A stretch of 64,000 nt of DNA from Flavobacterium sp. ALD4 (GTDB lineage Bacteria; Bacteroidota; Bacteroidia; Flavobacteriales; Flavobacteriaceae). Position 1 is the first letter of the stretch. The number at the start of each line of letters is the position of its first letter. Below are positions 18,514-25,596 of the stretch, one piece after another. The position numbers were made by a program, and so were the translations under genes. The DNA lies in contig NZ_PJBJ01000028.1 in the NCBI RefSeq assembly GCF_002836475.1, forward strand, positions 212,040 through 276,039, given 5' to 3'. The notes under the pieces were generated by a model. That model had not been told where the DNA came from and ran no database searches. It worked only from the letters and a program-made list of their open reading frames with translations.

Positions 18514-19119
18514 AGGATCTTTATATATTCTAACTCAACTTTGTCGTATATGCTATTTCTTAAATTATGGCAATCCTATTTATTATTTGAACCAATACAT
18601 AATCTGTAGTATCATTTTTATTATTGTCTTAGCTGACGAAAAATTTTGCAGTACTTATTTATTCTTCCAATTTTCCTGTTTAAATAATCTGTTAAATTGA
18701 TCAAACGAATGACGTTGGGTTATCAAATACTTTAGATTGACTATCTGCAATTTCTCTTTAAGATATTTTTTTAAAAATAAGTTAATACCGTAAATAGCTT
18801 ATCTCATGACTAAGAATCGGTCGCTTGTGTCATTATATATTTCATAGTTTTTATAATAAGTTAGTTTTGGGATATATTACAAATATAGATTTCCGTAAAC
18901 TTTAATATGGGAGAATGAAATAGAGTTTTGAAAGATAAAAAGTATGATTGATTGAATGTTACTAACTAGTTCAAATGTCGGTCTGTCTAATCTTTTCTAC
19001 TAACATATTATCAGATATAAAGAGGACTCGACCCGAAGGCAATAAACGAAGTAGGGCTTTAATTTTTTTTATTTAAATACTTATTGGAGTAACAGAAGTC
19101 TATAAAAATAACTAATAAT
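18514..19119. other. Long AT-rich intergenic stretch with one possible ORF fragment
   Basis: About 600 bases without a convincing gene. On the minus strand 18655-18798 has an open 47-codon frame without a start (AIYGINLFLKKYLKEKLQIV, then NLKYLITQRHSFDQFNRLFK and QENWKNK) that looks protein-like and may be the tail of a lost gene; I cannot name it. The last 100 bases before 19120 presumably hold the promoter of the lipoprotein gene, but no clear TAnnTTTG box was found. Confidence 0.4.
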
Positions 19120-19392
19120 ATGAAAAATAATAGACTACCCTTAATTTTAGTCGCCATTTGCAGCATTTTTGTTTTTCTTTGCTTTTCATGTAAACAAGAT
19201 AGGTATATTAATTCTGTACAAATCACTCCTCAGGCATTTCCAAGTCCAGCAACAACAGGAAGGCAATTTCGAAAACGCACCAAAGGAGTAAAGATCCCTA
19301 TTCCTGTAGATTCTTCGATAGAGGAAGACACCACAATAATAAGTAATGGCATCGACAATCTTAGCGGGTTTACTGATTTTAAGGTTTACTGA
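19120..19392 (+). CDS. Small lipoprotein of unknown function
   Basis: A 90-residue product with a lipoprotein signal (hydrophobic PLILVAICSIFVFLCF then SCKQD, lipid-attached Cys about position 24). The mature part is short, Thr/Pro-rich and contains a basic patch (GRQFRKRTKGVKIPIPVD) followed by an acidic one (SSIEEDTT). No domain recognised. It lies 665 bases after the response regulator, separated from it by a terminator, and may be its own transcription unit. It may belong to the same functional cassette, but only position supports that. Confidence 0.6.
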   Translation: MKNNRLPLILVAICSIFVFLCFSCKQDRYINSVQITPQAFPSPATTGRQFRKRTKGVKIPIPVDSSIEEDTTIISNGIDNLSGFTDFKVY

Positions 19393-19585
19393 CTCTGCTA
19401 TGGTTAATTATCTTAGTACATAGTAAGGGAGTGGTGTCGCCTAGTTGGTTGATACAGCTGTTTTTAAAAGGGTTATATTTGGTAGTGAAAGTGATGTGTT
19501 ATTAAAGTTGTAAAAGCAGTTTGATAATTAAACATTGGCTCCGTTGTTTTGTTAAAAAAGACTGTAAAAACAGAAAAAGTACTTT

Positions 19586-19615
19586 TATGACATGTTTTTA
19601 GCGTCCTATGACATG
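19586..19615. promoter_or_regulatory. LytTR-like tandem direct repeats TATGACATG-N12-TATGACATG
   Basis: Two identical 9-mers at 19586-19594 and 19607-19615 (14 of 14 bases identical if the following TTTTT is counted), start to start 21 bases, so on the same helix face. LytTR regulators such as AgrA and AlgR are known to bind 9-base direct repeats with 12-13 base spacers. The pair sits 57 bases before a 47-codon frame and 1.1 kb after the LytTR gene. Confidence 0.55.
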
Positions 19616-19671
19616 TTTTTTATCAGAGTGATTATTCCAATGTAATTTTAAAATATTAAAATCACTTTGAA

Positions 19672-19815
19672 ATGAAAAAATTAACCATGAGTTGGAATAT
19701 CATCTATAAATCATTAGGAGAAATTAGTGTTTTCAGAAAGTTTGGTGTTTTAAGTCTTGTTATTTTACTTCTAACTTATTTTATTTTATCGATTCAGTTT
19801 ATCTTTTTTTATTAA
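19672..19815 (+). CDS. Small single-pass membrane peptide (47 residues)
   Basis: ATG at 19672 opens a 47-codon frame with a basic/polar head (MKKLTMSWNIIYKSLGEISV, then FRKFG) and one hydrophobic helix (VLSLVILLLTYFILSIQFIF) before TAA. The N-in/C-out arrangement is predicted from the positive charges. No homologue recognised. Support comes from the membrane-protein pattern and the tandem direct repeats just upstream; it could be a chance frame in AT-rich DNA. If real it may be a stress or signalling microprotein controlled by the LytTR regulator. Confidence 0.45.
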   Translation: MKKLTMSWNIIYKSLGEISVFRKFGVLSLVILLLTYFILSIQFIFFY

Positions 19816-19983
19816 AATTTAAATTCACTGTTTTTCAGTATAAAATATCCAAGACATAAGTCAGTTTAATGAAATTAAAAGATAAAATATTGTTGATTGA
19901 TATAAAAAAAAACACTATATCTTATTGACTAAGAGGTTGTTGTTGGTTTTTTTTTAAAACCAAAGAAAGGAGAGTTTTGTGTT

Positions 19984-20796
19984 TTAATACTCCCCTTTTT
20001 TCTTAAATCGCGGATCATCTTTTTTGATGAATTCCGTTCTTCTTTTAGGAGTTTCTGTTCTTGGCAAGCTCGCTTCTTCCGTTTTACTGGAAGGCTCGAT
20101 TAATTCGTTCAATTCTTTGATTTCGGCATCAGTCAAATCACGGTATCTTCCCATAGGGATATCAAGTGAAATGTTGATAATTCGAATTCGTTTTAAAGCA
20201 ATAACGTCGTACCCTAAATACTCGCACATTCTACGAATTTGACGATTCAAACCTTGTGTCAGGACAATTTTAAAGATGTCTTTACTTATTTGCTCTACTT
20301 TACATTTTCTAGTCACAGTATCCAAAATAGGAATTCCATTTCCCATTCTTTCAATGAAACGATCTGTAATTGGTTTGTTGACCGTTACCGTATATTCTTT
20401 TTCGTGATTGTTTCTGGCGCGCAATATTTTATTGACGATGTCACCGTCATTAGTCATGAATATTAGGCCTTCGCTGGCTTTATCCAGTCTTCCAATTGGG
20501 AAAATACGTTTAGGGTAATTGATGTAATCTATGATGTTATTGCGAACATCTAAGTTAGTGGTACATTCAATTCCTACTGGCTTATAAAAAGCGAGGTAAA
20601 CAGGCTTCTCATTTTTTTCACGGATCAATTGACCGTCAATACGCACTTCATCATCTGGCGAAACCTTTGTCCCTAACTCTGGAACCACTCCATTCAGTGT
20701 CACGCGTCCTTCATCGATTAGTTTATCAGCTTCTCGACGGGAGCAATACCCAGTTTCTCCTATGAATTTATTGAGGCGTTTTAGATTTTCTTCCAT
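19984..20796 (-). CDS. rluF: Pseudouridine synthase, RluF/RsuA family
   Basis: A 270-residue rRNA pseudouridine synthase. N-terminal S4 RNA-binding domain (RLNKFIGETGYCSRREADKL, about 6-60), catalytic domain with GRLDKASEGLIFMTNDGD (the catalytic Asp in GRLDxxSEG, about residue 102), the NRQIRRMCEYLGY motif, and a basic lysine-rich C-terminal tail (RTEFIKKDDPRFKKKGEY). The GLNRQIRRM and DKASEG signatures fit the RluF branch, which modifies 23S rRNA, but the RluB/RluE/RsuA branches are hard to exclude. A degenerate duplicate of its 3' end lies at 15069-15194. Confidence 0.88.
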   Translation of the reverse strand: MEENLKRLNKFIGETGYCSRREADKLIDEGRVTLNGVVPELGTKVSPDDEVRIDGQLIREKNEKPVYLAFYKPVGIECTTNLDVRNNIIDYINYPKRIFPIGRLDKASEGLIFMTNDGDIVNKILRARNNHEKEYTVTVNKPITDRFIERMGNGIPILDTVTRKCKVEQISKDIFKIVLTQGLNRQIRRMCEYLGYDVIALKRIRIINISLDIPMGRYRDLTDAEIKELNELIEPSSKTEEASLPRTETPKRRTEFIKKDDPRFKKKGEY

Positions 20797-20811
20797 ACTG
20801 CAAAAGTAATC

Positions 20812-20858
20812 AATTTGGTAATTAGATTATGTGAAAATTAGATAATTTGGCAATTAGA
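20812..20858. repeat. Direct repeats AATTTGG(T/C)AATTAGA
   Basis: Two 15-mers differing at one base (20812-20826 and 20844-20858, period 32) just upstream of the pseudouridine synthase start. The reverse strand resembles the CTAATAATCTAA repeats before ffh. Confidence 0.5.
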
Positions 20859-20921
20859 AAATTAGGACGTTATAAAATTTGAAAAGAAGTTAGTGAGGAG
20901 CTATTTAAAAATTGATATAAA

Positions 20922-21764
20922 TTAATCAAATAAAAATTGGAAGATTTTCTTGTATAGTTCGTCACTGTGCATGCTATGACCCAGGCCGCTAGTTTCTATG
21001 AAAATGGCGTCTTTCCAGGTACTTGCGATTTTTTTTCCTTCTTCAAATAAAACAATAGTGTCGTCTCTATCGTGAGCGATTAATCCTTTTGTCTGAATAG
21101 CTGCGGCAAATAGTTGCCCTGAAAAATTTTCTAATTTTATGTTAAAATTCTTTAGGTAGTGGGCTTCTAAACCTCCTGAAATTATTGAATTTAAACTAAG
21201 CATTTCAATATAATTATTAAGGATAATCTTGAAATCGCTCGGAGAGCCTAATACGACCGTTTTTTCAATGCTGTTATCCAGATAGGTAGATTGATAGTAC
21301 AAACATGTTTTAGCTCCTAAAGAATGTCCTATAAGGTACTGCGGTTTGAATTTTTGAACGATAACGTCAATAAATTCAGCATATTGTGGAATGTTGAATT
21401 CCTTGCCGCCCGAAAGGCCATGAGCAGGGGCGTCAATAGCTATAATGGTGCTTCCAGACTTTCTTAAATAAGGTAAGATGTTTTTCCAACGCGAGGCGTT
21501 ACTCTCCCAACCATGTGCTAAAAGAATAATAGTATCATTTCCTTTCCAAGTGTACGTTTGAAAATGTGAGTCCTTGTGATGGTATGTTTCCTTCTCTGTT
21601 TCCTGTAGGACTGCAGGAAGCTTTTCTTTATATAGCTTGCCATCTCTGGGCTCACTAAATAAGGTGTACGCAAGTTGCGTGGCTTTTTCAGGGACTAAAA
21701 AACTCAGAAAATTTATGTATAATCCGACAGATTTGGTAAAGAGGAAATAAATTGTTTTTTTCAT
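20922..21764 (-). CDS. Alpha/beta hydrolase
   Basis: The start at 21764 (MKKTIYFLFTKSVG) is preferred; an in-frame upstream extension would run into the neighbouring gene. 280 residues: oxyanion segment LLAHGWESNASRW (about 90), nucleophile elbow IGHSLGAKT (Ser about 160) and a late His in GLGHSMHSDELY. The first 25 residues are hydrophobic but carry no clear cleavage site. The substrate is unknown (an esterase or lipase-like role is an inference). Its start codon directly abuts the T-tract of the preceding gene's terminator, which leaves no room for a leader if transcription begins after it. Confidence 0.82.
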   Translation of the reverse strand: MKKTIYFLFTKSVGLYINFLSFLVPEKATQLAYTLFSEPRDGKLYKEKLPAVLQETEKETYHHKDSHFQTYTWKGNDTIILLAHGWESNASRWKNILPYLRKSGSTIIAIDAPAHGLSGGKEFNIPQYAEFIDVIVQKFKPQYLIGHSLGAKTCLYYQSTYLDNSIEKTVVLGSPSDFKIILNNYIEMLSLNSIISGGLEAHYLKNFNIKLENFSGQLFAAAIQTKGLIAHDRDDTIVLFEEGKKIASTWKDAIFIETSGLGHSMHSDELYKKIFQFLFD

Positions 21765-21796
21765 AAAAAAAAAAGTCCCGATGTGTATCGGGACTT
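21763..21796 (-). terminator. Terminator of the coiled-coil protein gene
   Basis: Reading leftwards, AGTCCCGAT / ATCGGGACT forms a nine-base-pair stem with a four-base loop, followed by a run of ten or more T residues that reaches the hydrolase start codon. Confidence 0.88.
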
Positions 21797-21804
21797 CAAT
21801 AGAT

Positions 21805-22584
21805 TTAAAATTTAGCAAATAATTTTTCCATTTTTTCTTTTTCTTCTTCAGCCAGAACGCTGTCAACTAATATTCTTCCTGAATGTTCGTCGATTATAAT
21901 TTTCTTTCTGGAAGCAATCTCAACCTGCGTTTGAGGAGGAATTGTGAAGAATGATCCTGCTGAGGCACCTCTTTCGATAGAAACAACAGCTAAACCATTA
22001 CGAACGCTTGTTCTGATTCTGGTATAAGCAGCCATTAACCTAGTGTCAATTTGAGTTTGGTATTCAGCAGATTTTTCTGTTAAAAATTCCTCTTCCTTAG
22101 CAGTTTCAGACATAATTGCGTCCAATTCTGATTTTTTATGTTTCAAGTGATTCGATTTCACTTCTAATCTTTCTTTTGATTGAGAAATGACATCTTTCTT
22201 ATGCTCAATAGAAGCTTTCATTTCTTTCATTTGCTTCTCAGCTAATTGAATTTCAAGCTCTTGAAACTCAACTTCTTTAGTTAAAGAGTTGAATTCTCTA
22301 TTGTTACGAACAGTTTCCTGTTGTTTTGTATACTTTTTGATAGCCTCTTTGTGCTCGTCAATTGCATTCTTTTTTCCTTTGATAAGGTCTTCGATAACTT
22401 CGAGTTCACTTTTCAATTTCTCAGAACGTGTGCTTAGACCTGCAACTTCATCCTCTAGATCTTCCACTTCAAGAGGAAGTTCACCTCTTACATTTCTGAT
22501 TTCGTCAATCCTAGAGTCAATAAGTTGTAAATCGTAAATCGCTCTTAACTTGTCCTCAACACTTAATTCTTTCGTATTCGCCAT
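21805..22584 (-). CDS. Coiled-coil protein with degenerate zinc-ribbon C-terminus
   Basis: 259 residues. Residues about 10-180 form a long coiled coil (heptads rich in E, K, L). The C-terminal part corresponds to the C4 zinc-ribbon of the family (zf-RING_7 type), ending in the segment IASRKKIIIDEHSGRILV. In zinc-binding relatives Cys pairs flank this segment; here they are Ser or absent (SAGSFFTIPPQ, EHSGRIL), so no metal site can form. This looks like a lineage-wide variant, not decay, because the rest is well preserved. The function is unknown. It lies three bases after the Nif3 gene, so the two form an operon, as is common in Bacteroidetes. Confidence 0.8.
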   Translation of the reverse strand: MANTKELSVEDKLRAIYDLQLIDSRIDEIRNVRGELPLEVEDLEDEVAGLSTRSEKLKSELEVIEDLIKGKKNAIDEHKEAIKKYTKQQETVRNNREFNSLTKEVEFQELEIQLAEKQMKEMKASIEHKKDVISQSKERLEVKSNHLKHKKSELDAIMSETAKEEEFLTEKSAEYQTQIDTRLMAAYTRIRTSVRNGLAVVSIERGASAGSFFTIPPQTQVEIASRKKIIIDEHSGRILVDSVLAEEEKEKMEKLFAKF

Positions 22585-22587
22585 ATT

Positions 22588-23682
22588 CTATAAGTACTTA
22601 ACTGGATTTGTATTTTCTTCTGATAAAATGATTGCAAAATTAAGGATTTTTTTCCGAAGATAATCAACAATATAATTTTTTGTATGGCGTTCGCTTTCAA
22701 AATGTCCGATATCGGCCAAAAGCAGCATATTTTCGGCCTCATAAAACTGATGATATTTCAAATCAGCGGTTAAAAAGGCATCGGCTCCAGCCAAAAGCGC
22801 ATTTTTTATGGCATAACTACCAGACCCACCCAAAACGGCCACCTTTTTTATCGGTTTTCCCAGAAATGCCGAATGGCGAATTCCATCAGATTGCATTTTT
22901 TCTTTTACAAGCAATAAAAAATCTTTTTCTTCCATAGGAGTTTTAAATTCTCCAATCATTCCTAATCCTATATTTTGATGCGTGTTTTGCAATTCATAAA
23001 TTTCGTAGGCCACCTCTTCATAGGCGTGATGACTGAAAAGAGTTTTGAGTATATTAGATTCTAAATGCTTTTCGAATGTCACTTCGATTTTTATTTCAGT
23101 AGTTTCCACAAATTCAAATCGCTCGCCTAATTGTGGATCGCTGTTTTCGTTACCCATATAAGTACCAATACCCTTAGAGTTAAAACTGCAATCTTCATAA
23201 TTACCGATATTTCCTGCCCCGGCGTCAAATAATGCGTTTCGCACTTTTTCGGCATTTTCGGGTATAGTATAGGTAACCAGTTTTCGAATGAAATTTTGTT
23301 TTGGTATTAAAATAGAAGTATTGACCAGGCCAAGTGAGTCACAAAATATTTTATTGACTCCGTCGCGATGGTTGTCCAGTGCCGTATGAACGGCGTAAAT
23401 CGCAATATCATTTTTTATGGCTTTGATTAGGGAGCGTTCTACATAGTTTTTGCCTGTTATTTTCTTTATGCCTGAGAATAAAATGGGGTGGAAGCAAACG
23501 ATTAGGTTGCATTTTTTTGTAATCGCCTCATCAATTACATTTTCTAATGCATCATGACATACCAGAACGCCTGTAGCTTCCTTATTCTGGTCTCCAACCA
23601 GTAATCCTACATTATCAAAATCTTCCGCGTAAGCAAGCGGTGCCATTTCTTCTAGTACTGAAAGTATTTCTTTTATTTTCAT
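22588..23682 (-). CDS. Nif3-like dinuclear metal centre protein
   Basis: A 364-residue protein of the NIF3/YbgI/YqfO family. Metal ligands are suggested by the motifs VCFHPILFSG (His about 62-65), AVHTALDNHRDGVN (His/Asp about 98-106) and the C-terminal DIGHFESERH (His and Glu). Between the two halves (about 125-230) is the inserted CutA-like domain typical of the long YqfO type. Members form hexameric toroids; the reaction is not firmly known. It is transcribed with the coiled-coil protein, a conserved pairing. Confidence 0.88.
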   Translation of the reverse strand: MKIKEILSVLEEMAPLAYAEDFDNVGLLVGDQNKEATGVLVCHDALENVIDEAITKKCNLIVCFHPILFSGIKKITGKNYVERSLIKAIKNDIAIYAVHTALDNHRDGVNKIFCDSLGLVNTSILIPKQNFIRKLVTYTIPENAEKVRNALFDAGAGNIGNYEDCSFNSKGIGTYMGNENSDPQLGERFEFVETTEIKIEVTFEKHLESNILKTLFSHHAYEEVAYEIYELQNTHQNIGLGMIGEFKTPMEEKDFLLLVKEKMQSDGIRHSAFLGKPIKKVAVLGGSGSYAIKNALLAGADAFLTADLKYHQFYEAENMLLLADIGHFESERHTKNYIVDYLRKKILNFAIILSEENTNPVKYL

Positions 23683-23786
23683 GATCTTGGATTATTTAGC
23701 GGCTTGATTTTAGAATTAAGGAATGTCCAAGCTAACAAATACACTTTTGATTTCAATTCAAAGATAATTTATTATACTTTCGTATA

Positions 23787-24821
23787 ATGATTTTACTGCG
23801 AAAAATACTCTTCCCGTTTGCTGTTTTATATGGTTTGATAACGGATATTCGGAATTTTCTGTTTGATCGCGGAATTTTAAAATCCTATACTTTTGAGTTG
23901 CCTATTATTGCTGTGGGGAACCTTAGTGTTGGCGGTACCGGTAAAACGCCACAAATTGAATATTTAATTCGGCTGCTGTCTGAGAACTATAATGTGGCTA
24001 CATTAAGTCGGGGATATAAGCGGAAGTCTGAAGGTTTTCTATTGGCTGATGCTACTTCAAATGCTGAAGTGCTGGGGGACGAACCGTTTCAATTTTATAC
24101 GAAATTCAAGAACATTCAGGTGGCTGTTGACGCTAAGCGGAAGAACGGGATTGAAGAATTGCTTTCGCAAAAGCAAAAGCCGGAGGTTATCTTACTGGAT
24201 GATGCGTACCAACATCGGAAAGTAAAAGCGGGTTTTTATGTTTTACTTACTTCATATGGAGAATTGTATTGTGATGATTTTATGCTGCCTAGAGGGAACT
24301 TAAGAGAAAGTAGAAGCGGCGCAAAAAGAGCCAATGTTGTTATCGTAACAAAATGCCCGTCAAACCTACCATTGGCGGAACAAAATAGTATAAAAAACAG
24401 ATTGAGAATTGCTGGAAATCAAGAGTTGTATTTTACAAATATTGATTATGATGAATTTATTTATTCGGAAAAAGAAGCAAGGAAAGTAAAGGATATTGGA
24501 AGTACTGATAAATTACTTTTAGCGGGTATAGCAAAACCAGCATCTTTTTTCGCATATTTACAGGCTGCAAATGATGTATGTATGGAGTTTCCGGACCATC
24601 ATCATTTTAGTGAAAAAGATATTTTAGACATTAAAAATAAATCTCTAAACAAAATCATTATTACCACTGAGAAGGATTATGTACGATTGTTGGGAAGAAT
24701 ACCTGCCGATCAGCTTTTTTATTTACCAATAAAAAGTCAGTTTCTCATAGGAGATGAGCAATTTAGAAAAACAATTATCAATTATGTGGGAACAAGTACA
24801 AGAGACGGTAAATTACATTAA
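23787..24821 (+). CDS. lpxK: Tetraacyldisaccharide 4'-kinase LpxK
   Basis: A 344-residue inner-membrane enzyme that phosphorylates the 4' position of the lipid A precursor disaccharide. The N-terminal hydrophobic anchor (about 1-20) is followed by the P-loop GNLSVGGTGKTP (about 43-54), TLSRGYKRKS, LGDEPF and the DDAYQHRKV motif (about 135). The C-terminal half has VVIVTKCP and ITTEKDYVRL. The length is normal. The 3' end overlaps the next gene by about 38 bases, implying translational coupling. It confirms a Gram-negative lipid A pathway. Confidence 0.95.
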   Translation: MILLRKILFPFAVLYGLITDIRNFLFDRGILKSYTFELPIIAVGNLSVGGTGKTPQIEYLIRLLSENYNVATLSRGYKRKSEGFLLADATSNAEVLGDEPFQFYTKFKNIQVAVDAKRKNGIEELLSQKQKPEVILLDDAYQHRKVKAGFYVLLTSYGELYCDDFMLPRGNLRESRSGAKRANVVIVTKCPSNLPLAEQNSIKNRLRIAGNQELYFTNIDYDEFIYSEKEARKVKDIGSTDKLLLAGIAKPASFFAYLQAANDVCMEFPDHHHFSEKDILDIKNKSLNKIIITTEKDYVRLLGRIPADQLFYLPIKSQFLIGDEQFRKTIINYVGTSTRDGKLH

Positions 24822-25596
24822 TAAAGTAAATAATTTTAATCCTGAATATGGGGTGATTTTAGGTTCAGGACTGGGTAGTTTTACTGAAGATATTAAAATA
24901 GAATTGACGCTGCCGTATAACGAAATACCTAATTTTCCTGTTTCTACGGTTCAGGGTCATAAAGGGGCTTTGGTTTTTGGTACTATTGGTGATAAAAAGG
25001 TAGTGGCCATGCAAGGACGATTTCATTTCTATGAAGGGTATTCCATGAAAGAAGTGACTTTTCCGGTAAGGGTGATGAAGTATTTAGGAATTACTAAACT
25101 AATTGTTTCTAATGCTTCGGGAGGAGTGAACCCAAATTACAAAATAGGAGAGATTGTCATTATAAAGGATCACATTAACTTCACGCCTGAGCATCCGTTG
25201 CGTGGTTTGAATGACGAGCGTTTTGGTCCGCGATTTGTAAATATGAGCGAGCCTTACTCTAGAAAAATGATTGCTAAAGCTAAATTATTAGCAACAGAGT
25301 TAAAAATTGAAGTGAAAGACGGAATATATTTAGGACTTCAAGGACCTAGTTTTGAAACTTTAGCAGAATATAAAATGGTAAAAATTCTAGGTGCTGATTG
25401 TGTAGGCATGTCTACTGTGCCGGAAGTTATTGTTGCGCGTCACATGGATTTAGAAACTTTTGGAATTTCTGTAATCACGGACATAGGAGACGAAGATAAT
25501 ATTGATACAATCTCTCATGATGAAGTCTTGGAAGCAGCCCAAAAAGCGGAGCCGAATGTTAGGAGTTTAATTAAAGAGTTGATTTTGAAGTATTAG
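24784..25596 (+). CDS. punA: Purine-nucleoside phosphorylase
   Basis: A trimeric-type PNP that splits purine nucleosides with phosphate in salvage. The ATG at 24784 (MWEQVQETVNYI) is chosen over the one at 24754 because it gives the usual family length of about 270. Motifs: GVILGSGLGSF (phosphate loop), VQGHKG, RFHFYEGYS, VSNASGG, LGLQGPSFETLAEYK and GADCVGMSTVPEVIVARH. The start lies within lpxK. The 3' end overlaps the convergent hybrid kinase gene by 26 bases, so both genes share terminal sequence in opposite strands. Confidence 0.94.
   Translation: MWEQVQETVNYINKVNNFNPEYGVILGSGLGSFTEDIKIELTLPYNEIPNFPVSTVQGHKGALVFGTIGDKKVVAMQGRFHFYEGYSMKEVTFPVRVMKYLGITKLIVSNASGGVNPNYKIGEIVIIKDHINFTPEHPLRGLNDERFGPRFVNMSEPYSRKMIAKAKLLATELKIEVKDGIYLGLQGPSFETLAEYKMVKILGADCVGMSTVPEVIVARHMDLETFGISVITDIGDEDNIDTISHDEVLEAAQKAEPNVRSLIKELILKY

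Noticed and set aside
19586..19620. Direct repeats as start of a CRISPR array
   Set aside because: Only two copies with a 7-base gap beyond the shared 14 bases; the spacing fits a protein-binding site instead.
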